Shown piece after piece: positions 29,234-39,139 of a stretch of DNA of 64,000 nucleotides. The notes beneath the pieces are model-generated. The model was not told the DNA's origin. It did not search any database and saw only the letters and a list, made by a program, of their open reading frames with translations. The position numbers and the translations under genes are program-made. This DNA is from Mucilaginibacter sp. (GTDB lineage Bacteria; Bacteroidota; Bacteroidia; Sphingobacteriales; Sphingobacteriaceae), in NCBI RefSeq assembly GCF_028288205.1, contig NZ_JAQBOD010000018.1, positions 62,001-126,000 of the forward strand. The letters are read 5' to 3'. The number at the start of each line of letters is the position of its first letter. The stretch's first letter is position 1.

Positions 29234-30931
29234 TTATTTAAATTTAATTCCCTTTACATTCAATTGTATAGAGCGCTTTTCACGCCAAATATTTTCTTCA
29301 ATATTATAACAAATATCAAAAGGTACGTCTTTTTTTATTTGCGACAGGTATTCGCCATGGTTAAAGGCTATGCAGTTAAAAAGCGAACCTTCCTGCATCA
29401 CCGTCATCTTTATATGATTTTGCCCCACCAAACCCGGATTACCGCTAACATACACATTTTTAGTAAGGAATATCGGCGACATGTTTTGCGGACCGAACGG
29501 CGCAAACTGGTTCAATATCCTGAAAAACTTAGGCTCCACCTGGCTTAAACGTAATTCGGCGTCAATTTGTATTTGCTGTATCAATTGGTCGGCGGTAATA
29601 CTGGCGCTAACTACTTCTTCAAAACGGTTAATAAAAGCTTCCACGTTTTCGGGGTGCATGGTAAGGCCCGCCGCGTACTTATGCCCCCCAAATTGTATCA
29701 GCAGGTCACTGCATTCGCATAAAGCTTCATAAAGGTCATATCCTAAAACAGAGCGCGCCGAGCCGGCTACATGCCCGTTTGATCGGGTAAGCACTATGGT
29801 TGGCCGGTAATACTTTTCGGTTAATCGCGAAGCTACAATACCAATAACACCTTTGTGCCAGTTCTCATTAAATACCACGGTTGATTTTCGGCCCATCAGT
29901 ACTTCACTATCACCTATCATTCCTAAAGCCTCATCTGTAATTTGCAGATCATGGCCCTTGCGTTCGGTGTTTTTTATATTAATGAGGTCGCCCTTTATCT
30001 GGGCTTCATCTTCATTGCAGGCTATCAATAATTCAACCGCGTGTTTGGCATCATCAATGCGCCCGGCAGCGTTTATGCGTGGACCTAACAGAAAAACAAT
30101 ATCAGATATGGTATAATTTATGCTTTTACCAGCCACGCCCATCAACGTTTTCAGGCCGATGCAAGGATCAGTATTTAATTTTTGCACACCCAAATAGGCC
30201 AGTACCCGGTTCTCATCAACAATAGGCACAATATCGCAGGCAATGCTTACGGCCACCAGGTCATAATACCGGCTCACATCCTCAAACGGTAATCCATTCT
30301 TTTCGGCATAAGCCTGTACCAGTTTAAAGCCAATGCCGCAGCCGGATAGTTCTTTAAACGGATAGGGGCAATCGGCTCGTTTTGGGTCAAGCACCGCAAC
30401 TGCCGCGGGCAATTCTGTACCCGGCGTATGGTGGTCGCAGATAATAAAATCAATGTCTAAAGTATTAGCATAAGCAATTTTATCAACCGATTTAATTCCG
30501 CAATCTAAAGCAATAATAAGCGTAAAGCCATTTGCTTTCGCATAGTCAATTCCCTGGGTGGATATACCGTAGCCTTCTACATAACGGTCGGGTATATAAT
30601 ATTCAATATTGCTGTGATGGTTTTTAAAAAAACTGTATACAACGGCAACGGCTGTGGTGCCGTCAACATCATAATCGCCATAAACCATTATTTTTTCGCC
30701 TGCGGCGATGGCGGCTTCAATACGATCAATGGCTTTCTCCATATCCGCCATCAGGAAGGGGTCATGCAGATGGCGCTCGTCCGGCCTGAAAAAATATTTG
30801 GCCTCTTCGTAGTTTTTTATACCTCTGTGTAACAATAAAGTACTTAAAACGGGGTCAATATTAAGTTCGGTTGCCAAACTATTCATTTCATCAAAAGCCG
30901 GCACTTCCCTTGTCGCCCATCGTTTATTCAT
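29234..30931 (-). CDS. recJ: Single-stranded-DNA-specific exonuclease RecJ
   Basis: VYGDYDVDGTTAVAVVYSFF, ALDCGIKS, DHHTPG, GRIDDAKHAV, GGHKYAAGLTM. Confidence 0.96.
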   Translation of the reverse strand: MNKRWATREVPAFDEMNSLATELNIDPVLSTLLLHRGIKNYEEAKYFFRPDERHLHDPFLMADMEKAIDRIEAAIAAGEKIMVYGDYDVDGTTAVAVVYSFFKNHHSNIEYYIPDRYVEGYGISTQGIDYAKANGFTLIIALDCGIKSVDKIAYANTLDIDFIICDHHTPGTELPAAVAVLDPKRADCPYPFKELSGCGIGFKLVQAYAEKNGLPFEDVSRYYDLVAVSIACDIVPIVDENRVLAYLGVQKLNTDPCIGLKTLMGVAGKSINYTISDIVFLLGPRINAAGRIDDAKHAVELLIACNEDEAQIKGDLINIKNTERKGHDLQITDEALGMIGDSEVLMGRKSTVVFNENWHKGVIGIVASRLTEKYYRPTIVLTRSNGHVAGSARSVLGYDLYEALCECSDLLIQFGGHKYAAGLTMHPENVEAFINRFEEVVSASITADQLIQQIQIDAELRLSQVEPKFFRILNQFAPFGPQNMSPIFLTKNVYVSGNPGLVGQNHIKMTVMQEGSLFNCIAFNHGEYLSQIKKDVPFDICYNIEENIWREKRSIQLNVKGIKFK

Positions 30932-31021
30932 ATCTTTGTCGCTTTAAACAGTAAATATAGAAAATGTGTAATATGCAGACGTGCAAATGTGCAGATTAAA
31001 TTTGCACATCGGCATATTTGC

Positions 31022-31807
31022 ATGTCAATAAATAACATGAAAATTTTCCCTTTAGGTGAAGGCTCTTACTCGGTAGATGCTTCTAAAAAATTTGTTCCTT
31101 TTGATCCACAGGTTGATAACTTCCGCGACCGCCCCGGTTCATTATTTATACATGTAAATCCGTTTTTGGTACAAACCACTACCGACCTTATTTTATTTGA
31201 TAGCGGCTTAGGGTATAAAGATACCCGCGATGAGCTTTTTTTGCATCAGCACATACGCAACGCCGGTTTTGAGCCTGATGATGTAACGCTGGTACTGATG
31301 TCGCATCTGCATTATGATCATTCGGGCGGACTGGTAGTTGAGCGTAGCGGTAAACTCGAGCCAAGCTTCCCGGGGGCCGAACACGTAATACAGCGCGGCG
31401 AGTGGGAAACAGCTTTTAGCGGCAGATCATCGTCATACCATAAAGAGATATTTGATACGCTGCAACGATCGGCCCATATTACTTACGTAGAAGGATCGGG
31501 CGAGTTTAAGCCGGGCATACGGTATGAACTATCCGGCGGGCATTGCCAGTTTCACCAGGTTTTTTGGATAGAAGATGGAGGCGATAAATGTTTTTTTGGA
31601 GGCGATGAATTGCCGGAACCGGAACAGTTGATAAGAAGATTTAAAGCCAAGTATGATTTCGATCCGCAAAAAGCAATGGAGTTACGCGATCTATATGGCA
31701 AGAAGGCTGCCGCCGAAGGTTGGACCTGTTTATTTTATCATGCAAAATCAACCGCGGTAGGTAATGTAATTTACACCGGCGAACATTTTTCAATTATGCC
31801 GGTATAA
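31022..31807 (+). CDS. MBL-fold metallo-hydrolase
   Basis: LMSHLHYDHSGGLV (HxHxDH); likely start MSINNMKIF rather than 30989. Confidence 0.9.
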   Translation: MSINNMKIFPLGEGSYSVDASKKFVPFDPQVDNFRDRPGSLFIHVNPFLVQTTTDLILFDSGLGYKDTRDELFLHQHIRNAGFEPDDVTLVLMSHLHYDHSGGLVVERSGKLEPSFPGAEHVIQRGEWETAFSGRSSSYHKEIFDTLQRSAHITYVEGSGEFKPGIRYELSGGHCQFHQVFWIEDGGDKCFFGGDELPEPEQLIRRFKAKYDFDPQKAMELRDLYGKKAAAEGWTCLFYHAKSTAVGNVIYTGEHFSIMPV

Positions 31808-31970
31808 ATTGTTGCCGGGAAAAGCATAAAAAGTAGAAGGCTCTGTAACAGCCTGGTGTTTATAGTTAAAAATAGGCGAAGAATTAATAACTCTATCGTC
31901 ATTAATTCCATCTATTTTTGCATAAGCCTTATTAAAACAATAATTTGGCTGCTTATATTGCTATCTAATT

Positions 31971-32987
31971 ATGTCATCACCTATAGTAACCGGCTTAATG
32001 GCTTACGGAATGTCCGGAAGGATATTTCATGCACCATTTTTAAGTACCAACCCGCAGTTTAAATTAAAAGCGGTAGTAGAGCGCAGTCAGAAAAAAATGG
32101 CCGCCCATTACCCGGATATTGTTAGCTATGGTTCGGTTGATGAATTATTGAATGATAGCGAGCTGGAACTTATCATTGTTAACACACCCAACTTTACCCA
32201 TTTTGATTTTGCCAAACAGGCGTTAAGGGCAGGTAAACATGTGCTGATAGAAAAGCCTGCCGCCGGTAATACGGTCGAAATAAAGGAACTGTTTGATGTT
32301 GCACGTGCTAATGACCGCAAGGTATTTGCTTACCAAAACCGACGCTGGGATAGTGATTTTTTGTCGGTAAAAGAAGTTATTGAGAGTGGCAGATTAGGTA
32401 AATTAACCGAGGTGAATTTTAGATACGACCGTTATAAACCGGCGCTTAACCCCAAGCCATTTAAAGAAACAAAGGATACACCTATAAATGGGATAGTGTA
32501 TGAGTTAGGTCCGCATTTAATAGATCAGGCCATACATTTATTTGGCAAGCCTTTATCATTCGATAAGCTTATCACCATACAACGCGAAGCATCAGAAGTG
32601 CCTGATTATATGAATTACCGTTTAACTTATCCGGGCGGATTAGTAGTATATTTAACATCGGGATTATTAATTGCAGACCCTACACCAGCGTTTGTTGTAC
32701 ATGGCGCATTAGGCAGTTACAGCAAATACCGCTTAGATGTACAAGAGGCACAACTGGATAAAGGGATGCTGCCTACTGATGAAGCCTATGGTATTGAACC
32801 TGTGGGCATGGAAGGCAAACTGGTTACCGTTGGCGCCGATGGTGAAAAAAGCATAGCGTTTATACCATCGCTAAAAGGCGATTACAGCAATTTATTTTAC
32901 GCGGTATACCATGCTGTACGCAATAACGCGTTATATCCTATAACAGAAGAACACATGACCTGGCAAATGGAACTGCTGGAAGCTTAA
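31971..32987 (+). CDS. Gfo/Idh/MocA family oxidoreductase
   Basis: GLMAYGMSGRIFHAPFL, AGKHVLIEKPAAGN, YELGPHLIDQAIHLFG. Confidence 0.95.
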   Translation: MSSPIVTGLMAYGMSGRIFHAPFLSTNPQFKLKAVVERSQKKMAAHYPDIVSYGSVDELLNDSELELIIVNTPNFTHFDFAKQALRAGKHVLIEKPAAGNTVEIKELFDVARANDRKVFAYQNRRWDSDFLSVKEVIESGRLGKLTEVNFRYDRYKPALNPKPFKETKDTPINGIVYELGPHLIDQAIHLFGKPLSFDKLITIQREASEVPDYMNYRLTYPGGLVVYLTSGLLIADPTPAFVVHGALGSYSKYRLDVQEAQLDKGMLPTDEAYGIEPVGMEGKLVTVGADGEKSIAFIPSLKGDYSNLFYAVYHAVRNNALYPITEEHMTWQMELLEA

Positions 32988-32997
32988 TTATTAAAAA

Positions 32998-33498
32998 ATG
33001 AAAAAACTGATTTTACTTTTTAGCCTGATAATAGTCGCCGGATGTATCCAGGCGCAAACTACCCCGGTAGGTATGCCACCTTATCGTATACTTACTACTG
33101 ACAGTGTATATGTAACGCCTGCCAATTTAAAGCACCATAAAACCATGCTGGTATACTTTGCGCCAGATTGCCCGCATTGCCAGCATTTAACCGTGGAGCT
33201 AAAGGAAAAAATGAAACAGCTGGGAGATACACAAATTATAATGATAACCTGGTCTGCAAACTATGACATACGTGCCATAAAGAATTTCGTGCGTGACTAT
33301 GATCTGAAAAAATATCCTAACATTATAGTGGGCACAGAAGGCTATACCAGCTTAGTGATGAAATATTTTAATGTACAAACCACCCCGTATGTAGCTGTTT
33401 ATAACAGCGATAAAAAATTGATTAAAGGCTACTCAAAATCTCCGGATATTGATTCGCTTATTGCTGTTGTTAAATCTGCTGATAAGAAGAAAACATAG
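32998..33498 (+). CDS. Secreted thioredoxin-fold protein
   Basis: Signal peptide and YFAPDCPHCQHL (CPHC) motif. Confidence 0.88.
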   Translation: MKKLILLFSLIIVAGCIQAQTTPVGMPPYRILTTDSVYVTPANLKHHKTMLVYFAPDCPHCQHLTVELKEKMKQLGDTQIIMITWSANYDIRAIKNFVRDYDLKKYPNIIVGTEGYTSLVMKYFNVQTTPYVAVYNSDKKLIKGYSKSPDIDSLIAVVKSADKKKT

Positions 33499-33515
33499 CT
33501 CTGCACTTTTTAGTT

Positions 33516-34490
33516 TTATTGCTGTTGCTGCTGCTGTTGTTGAATCATTTCCATATAGCGTTGATAGCTGTTTTTTACGATATGATTTGCAGCGGGGATA
33601 GTTGCCGGGGCAGCCGGATATTCGGCATTTTCATCATTTAAAAGCCCGTCATCATCAACAGTTACAGAAACTTCCAAACTATGGCCCGATGAGCCTTTGT
33701 ATATGCCTTTTACAGGCGAGCAATCCATAAAATTACGGCCCACTGCTAAGCGCACATGGTTTTCGTTAGCTATAATGTTATTGGTAGGATCAAGACCCAG
33801 CCAGCCATAATCAGGTATATAAGCTTCGGCCCAGGCATGGGTGGCGCCTTCGCCGCGCATGCCATTTTTATCCGTACAAATATAACCGCTTACATACCTG
33901 GCCGGTATTTTTACCATGCGCAGCATCTCTGCCAAAATATGGGCAAAATCCTGGCATACACCGGCTTTTAATTTCCATATCTCATCTAATGTTGTTTCAA
34001 CTGTGGTTACACCCTTTATATAGTTAAAATTATCATATACATACTGGCAAAACCGCAAAGCAACCTGATAAGGGATATCGTCTTTATTTCTTTCTGCTTC
34101 AACCACCTGCTTCAATTCTTCGAATCCATCAAAATACTCCTGCCTTAAAAAATCAATATAGGGAACCATGTATTGCAGTGGTTTCAGATCTTCCCATTGT
34201 TGGGCCGGAAAAATATCGTTTACCGGGTAAGGGCGGTGTTTTGTGCTCACCAATACCCTTGAATTAATAATTAAAACCGAGTGCGACTCGCTATATGTAA
34301 AACTCCCCACCTCATTACCGTAATAATCAATATGCTTATCAACAATTGGATTGCCGGTAATAATGATCTCCTGTTTTAAAACATCCTGGTACCCGTCTTT
34401 AATGGGAAACAAAATGATCTGGTTGGCGCTATCGCGCGCAGGGCTATCATAAATGTATTTGGTTATATGTTGTATTTCAAATTCAGGCAT
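33516..34490 (-). CDS. Transglutaminase-like cysteine protease-fold protein
   Basis: AGVCQDFAHILAEMLRMVKIPARYVSGY, THAWAEAYIPDYGWLGLDPTN; N-terminal bacterial transglutaminase domain. Confidence 0.94.
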   Translation of the reverse strand: MPEFEIQHITKYIYDSPARDSANQIILFPIKDGYQDVLKQEIIITGNPIVDKHIDYYGNEVGSFTYSESHSVLIINSRVLVSTKHRPYPVNDIFPAQQWEDLKPLQYMVPYIDFLRQEYFDGFEELKQVVEAERNKDDIPYQVALRFCQYVYDNFNYIKGVTTVETTLDEIWKLKAGVCQDFAHILAEMLRMVKIPARYVSGYICTDKNGMRGEGATHAWAEAYIPDYGWLGLDPTNNIIANENHVRLAVGRNFMDCSPVKGIYKGSSGHSLEVSVTVDDDGLLNDENAEYPAAPATIPAANHIVKNSYQRYMEMIQQQQQQQQ

Positions 34491-34570
34491 TTTTTTTAAT
34501 TATTTAATTTGATGATTTGAGAATTTGAAAATGCGTTCATTTTCAAATATCCAAATTCACATTTTCAAAT
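34491..34570. repeat. Intergenic hairpin between transglutaminase and alpha-E genes
   Basis: ATTTGAAAATG-CGTT-CATTTTCAAAT core (34523-34548) with imperfect outer extension. Confidence 0.75.
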
Positions 34571-35512
34571 TTACGAATTTGCAAAATAATGTTCATTAAG
34601 TGAGTCTGCAATACCATAGAGTTCGCTTCTTATCTGGGTAAGGAAAGCATGTAAGCCCTCCTGCCTGATAGTTCTTACAGAGCTGTATTTAATACGACTT
34701 TGCAACCGGCCTATCTTGAAAGACATATCCCTGAAATCGTCCATATTACTATCGTTTTGCAAACGCTCAAAATACCGTTGGATATTATTAACCGAATAAA
34801 TAACCGAACGAGGGAAATCGTTATTTAAAACTACCTGTTCCAATACATTTTCGGCTTCGAAACCCTCGCGATAGGTTTTTAGATACAGTTCATACCCGCC
34901 CAGCGAAAGCAATAAATGTTTCCAGTAAGTGGTATCCGTTAACAGATCGGGATTATCACTTATCGAACCAAATTTAGTATCCAAAATATCAACAGACTGT
35001 ATGGCGCGTTCCAGGTATTTACCAATATTCATAAAACTGCGGCCCTCGCCGCGTTCCATAGTAATTTCAACAGTACCATAATAAAGCATTACCTGTTTTA
35101 TTAAAACATCCAATACGCTTATAGGGTCTTCACGCTGTAGAGCGCGCTCCAGCTTAGTATCTTTTACCGTATGGTAATATTCATTAAGGCATTGCCAAAG
35201 ATCTTTGGTTATGTGCTCCTGTACGCTACGGGCATTTTCGCGGGCAAGGGTAATAATGTTTAATACCGAGTTTGAATTGTTTTTACCCATTATCATATAT
35301 TTCAATACAGCACGGCTATCATTACCCAGGTCCTCGCCTTCATCATCATCATCATCAAGGCCGGCAAATATGCGTATTACCGGCTCCCAGGTAAATTCCT
35401 GTATAGCATCTTGCGACGAAGCATAATTTATTTTAAGCATGCGCAGCATACCATCGCTACGCTCTATGTACCTGCTTTGCCAATATAAACTTGCTGCTAC
35501 CCTACTTAACAT
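34571..35512 (-). CDS. Alpha-E domain protein
   Basis: MLSRVAASLYWQSRYIERSDGMLRML; alpha-helical; position between transglutaminase and ATP-grasp genes. Confidence 0.92.
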   Translation of the reverse strand: MLSRVAASLYWQSRYIERSDGMLRMLKINYASSQDAIQEFTWEPVIRIFAGLDDDDDEGEDLGNDSRAVLKYMIMGKNNSNSVLNIITLARENARSVQEHITKDLWQCLNEYYHTVKDTKLERALQREDPISVLDVLIKQVMLYYGTVEITMERGEGRSFMNIGKYLERAIQSVDILDTKFGSISDNPDLLTDTTYWKHLLLSLGGYELYLKTYREGFEAENVLEQVVLNNDFPRSVIYSVNNIQRYFERLQNDSNMDDFRDMSFKIGRLQSRIKYSSVRTIRQEGLHAFLTQIRSELYGIADSLNEHYFANS

Positions 35513-35619
35513 ATACTCTGCCCCCTAACCCCCTAAAGGGGGAACAATTATTAATTATTTTATTTGTTAATTTCTTCATGCAAATTATATATAATTACTC
35601 CCCTTTAGTGAGCCGGGGG

Positions 35620-37068
35620 CTATGCCAGTACCCAGGTATCTTTACTACCGCCTCCCTGCGAACTGTTCACTACCAACGAGCCTTCGGTTAACGCTACGCG
35701 GGTTAGCCCGCCCGGTACTATTTCAATGCCATCAGGCCCGCATAAAGCGTATGGCCTGAGGTCAATACGGCGTGGCTTTAATTCGCCCTGCATATAACAA
35801 GGCGCTGCCGAAAGACTTATGGTTGGCTGTGCTATAAAATTGCGCGGATCTTTTAATATCTCTTTTTTATAATCATCTATTTCCTGTTCAGTCGCTGCAT
35901 GGCCCATTAGCATGCCGTATCCGCCGCTGCCATTGGTTCTTTTAACTACCATATTGTTCAGGTTTTTAAACACGTACGCGCGTTCATCATCGTTACCTAA
36001 TTGATGGGTAGGTACATTTTTCAGAATGGGTTCTTCATTTAAATAATAGCGTATCATATCGGGTACATAAGTGTACACCGCTTTATCATCGGCTACGCCA
36101 TTGCCAATAGCGTTTACTATGGCAACATTGCCTTTGCGGTACGCGCCCATAATACCGGCTACACCCAGCATACTGCCCGGGTTAAATACCAGCGGGTCAA
36201 GATACTCATCATCAACACGGCGGTAAATTACATCTACCTGTTGCAGGCCTATGGTAGTTTTCATGTATACTTTATGATTGTTCACCACCAGGTCTCGCCC
36301 CTCAACCAGCTCAACACCCATTAAACGGGCAAGCGTAGTGTGCTCAAAATAAGCCGAGTTATAAATACCCGGACTAAGCAATACAATATTAGGATTGGCT
36401 ATTTGCCTTGGCGAAAGCGCCAATAAGTTTTTATACAGTATAGTGGGATATTCTGTTACACTACGCACGCCACACTGTGGCAGCAGATCCGGGAAGAGGC
36501 GTTTAGTAATTTCGCGGTTCTCCAGCATATAGCTTACGCCCGATGGGGTGCGTAGGTTATCTTCTAATACATAAAATGTTCCGTCATGGTCACGTATCAG
36601 GTCAATGCCCGATATATGGATGTAAATATCATAAGGCACCTGCAACTGGTACATTTCGCGCAGGAAATGCGGGCAGGAGTAAATAATATCAATAGGTACT
36701 ATGCCGTCTTTTATGATGAACTGGTTGTGATATATATCCTTTAAAAAGTGATTAAGCGCGGTTAAACGTTGCTTAATGCCTTTCTCAACAAATGCCCATT
36801 CGGCAGCGGTAATAATGCGGGGGATAATATCGAACGGAAATATCTTTTCAATACCCTCGCCGCTGTTATAAACGGTAAAGGTTATGCCCTGGCTCATAAA
36901 AAGCCGTTTGGCCAGCTCTTCCTTTTTATTCAGATCGTCAGCCGATTCTTTTGATATATACTCTATTACCTTGCGGTAATGTTCACGCACGCTGGCATCT
37001 GCCCCATACATTTCGTCCCAAACACCACTAATGGGGCTGTATTTATCAAAATAAGCTGATTCCTGCAT
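35620..37068 (-). CDS. Circularly permuted type 2 ATP-grasp protein
   Basis: DGTFYVLEDNLRTPSGVSYMLENRE, NAIGNGVADDKAVYTYVPDMIRYYL, KRTNGSGGYGMLMG. Confidence 0.94.
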   Translation of the reverse strand: MQESAYFDKYSPISGVWDEMYGADASVREHYRKVIEYISKESADDLNKKEELAKRLFMSQGITFTVYNSGEGIEKIFPFDIIPRIITAAEWAFVEKGIKQRLTALNHFLKDIYHNQFIIKDGIVPIDIIYSCPHFLREMYQLQVPYDIYIHISGIDLIRDHDGTFYVLEDNLRTPSGVSYMLENREITKRLFPDLLPQCGVRSVTEYPTILYKNLLALSPRQIANPNIVLLSPGIYNSAYFEHTTLARLMGVELVEGRDLVVNNHKVYMKTTIGLQQVDVIYRRVDDEYLDPLVFNPGSMLGVAGIMGAYRKGNVAIVNAIGNGVADDKAVYTYVPDMIRYYLNEEPILKNVPTHQLGNDDERAYVFKNLNNMVVKRTNGSGGYGMLMGHAATEQEIDDYKKEILKDPRNFIAQPTISLSAAPCYMQGELKPRRIDLRPYALCGPDGIEIVPGGLTRVALTEGSLVVNSSQGGGSKDTWVLA

Positions 37069-37714
37069 GAAAAAATTAAGTTAATGGTAACCGGTTATTT
37101 ATAAAACCGTAATATATGAACTGTTTTTAGATAACTGCAAGTTTTTTTGAAAAATTTACAATTTTTTATAATCTATTTTGTCAAATTCACTATAAAATAG
37201 CTAAAATTTAATCAATATTTTATATTATTTATTAATAAAGGCAAAGTTTTACTGATTGACAGATCAATTTTTAAGAAAATATTTGATGCTTTTAAAAATC
37301 AGTCTGAATTTTCTTTGCTTAACCCGACCGGCGAAAATAAATACGATGATAAGATAACACAAATTTAGCTAAGAAACTATCTAAAAACAATAAAACGACA
37401 TCATTATAAAGAACGACAACCCGTGAAGTAAGCAAATGCAGCAATAAACCTATACCCGTTAAATGTTATTACTGTACTGTACCACGAACACGTTGGTGCA
37501 CCTGGGTACACCCTGGTACACTAAAAATTGTAATTAGCTGAAAATCAACCACGGTAAATTATTGCCAAACAAACTAACTATTAAATTTAACGTGTTTAGC
37601 AATTGAAAATTAAGCAGCACACGCAGGTTTGTGTATCATTATTTTAATGCGTTTGCCCTGGGCACCCTGACAGGAATTTGTAAGTACCGGTTCAAAATTA
37701 TTAACTTGCCTGCT

Positions 37715-38590
37715 ATGTATGATATTTGCTGCGTAGGGCACATAACATCTGATAAAATAGTTAATACCCAAACGGTGATGCACATGCCGGGTGGTACGGC
37801 GCTTTATTTTTCGTGCGCGATGAATAAGCTGGATGTTAGCTATGTGTTAGTAACCGCGCTTGGCGAAGCGGAAATGCAATATGTAACCAACCTGCGTGCC
37901 AAAGGCATTGAGGTAAAAGTACAGCCCAGTAAACATACCGTTATTTTTGAAAACATATATGCCAAAAACCAGGATGAGCGCACCCAAAATGTACTGCAAA
38001 TAGCTGATCCTTTCACCATGGAGCAATTGCAGCAGGTAGATGCGAAAGTGTTCCATTTGGGTCCGTTATTAGCTGATGATTTTAGTACCGGTCTTATAAA
38101 AACCTTATCCGCTAAGGGCCGCATAGCATTAGATGTGCAGGGCTATTTACGCAAGGTAATAAACCAAAAAGTATATCTAACTAACTGGCCCGATAAAAGC
38201 ATAGCGCTGCAATACATTGATATTTTGAAAGCAGATGTTGCAGAGCTGGCTGCCTTATCGGGTTATAAAACATTGAATGATGGTGTTAAGTTCCTGGCAG
38301 ATCTGGGCGTAAAAGAAGCGGTGATCACCAACGGCAGCATGGGATCTGTAATTTTTAGTGACGGTGTTTTTTATGAGATACCTGCCTATCGCCCAAAAAC
38401 CGTGGTAGATGCTACCGGCTGCGGCGACACTTATATGGCCGGGTATTTATACCGGCGCATTAAAGGCGCGGGCTTACAACAATCGGGCGAATTTGCTGCT
38501 GCTATGGCCGGGCTTAAAACCACATCGCCGGGGCCGTTTAACGGGACAGAAGACGATGTACTGAACTTTTTAGCCGGCAATCAACGGTAG
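37715..38590 (+). CDS. PfkB-family carbohydrate kinase
   Basis: MPGGTALYFSCAMNKL, VVDATGCGDTYMAGYLYRRI; likely start MYDICCVGH. Confidence 0.92.
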   Translation: MYDICCVGHITSDKIVNTQTVMHMPGGTALYFSCAMNKLDVSYVLVTALGEAEMQYVTNLRAKGIEVKVQPSKHTVIFENIYAKNQDERTQNVLQIADPFTMEQLQQVDAKVFHLGPLLADDFSTGLIKTLSAKGRIALDVQGYLRKVINQKVYLTNWPDKSIALQYIDILKADVAELAALSGYKTLNDGVKFLADLGVKEAVITNGSMGSVIFSDGVFYEIPAYRPKTVVDATGCGDTYMAGYLYRRIKGAGLQQSGEFAAAMAGLKTTSPGPFNGTEDDVLNFLAGNQR

Positions 38591-38591
38591 A

Positions 38592-39122
38592 TTATCCGCC
38601 CCCTATTTTTTTCCAATAGAATTTGGTTCCTGTTAAACCGCCGTGTGGTTTATAGGCATAGTTTGGTATTTCTCCGGCAAAGTTAAACCCCAACCCCTCA
38701 TAAAACTTAGAAGCGCCGCCATCAGTAGCGGTATCAAGTACCAACAGGGTGCGTTGTTTCTTTATCGCCAATTGCTCGGCAGTTTGCATGAGTGCTTTGG
38801 CTATGCCTCTGTCCCGATGACTTATTCTGGTCATCATTTTGGCTATCTCGGCACGATGCGGTTGATTTTGCGGACAGTTAAGTAGCAATGTTACCGTTCC
38901 CACTAAAGCTTCGCCATCATAGGCACCTAAAACAATACGTTCGCCCTTATCAGCAGCCATTAGTGATTCCGTCCAAAAATCATTTGCCATAGTTAATGAC
39001 AGCGGATGCATGAAGGTAACCGAACTGCCATCAGCTACGGTTTCAATTAATAATTCGCTTAGCGCCGATCGAATTTGCGGCGTGTAAGTTAACTGAAGTA
39101 TCTCGATCTGACTCATGGTCAT
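38592..39122 (-). CDS. GNAT-family N-acetyltransferase
   Basis: RAEIAKMMTRISHRDRGIAKALMQTAEQLAIKKQRTLLVLDT; likely start MTMSQIE. Confidence 0.88.
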   Translation of the reverse strand: MTMSQIEILQLTYTPQIRSALSELLIETVADGSSVTFMHPLSLTMANDFWTESLMAADKGERIVLGAYDGEALVGTVTLLLNCPQNQPHRAEIAKMMTRISHRDRGIAKALMQTAEQLAIKKQRTLLVLDTATDGGASKFYEGLGFNFAGEIPNYAYKPHGGLTGTKFYWKKIGGG

Positions 39123-39139
39123 TAAAAATACGATTATAA

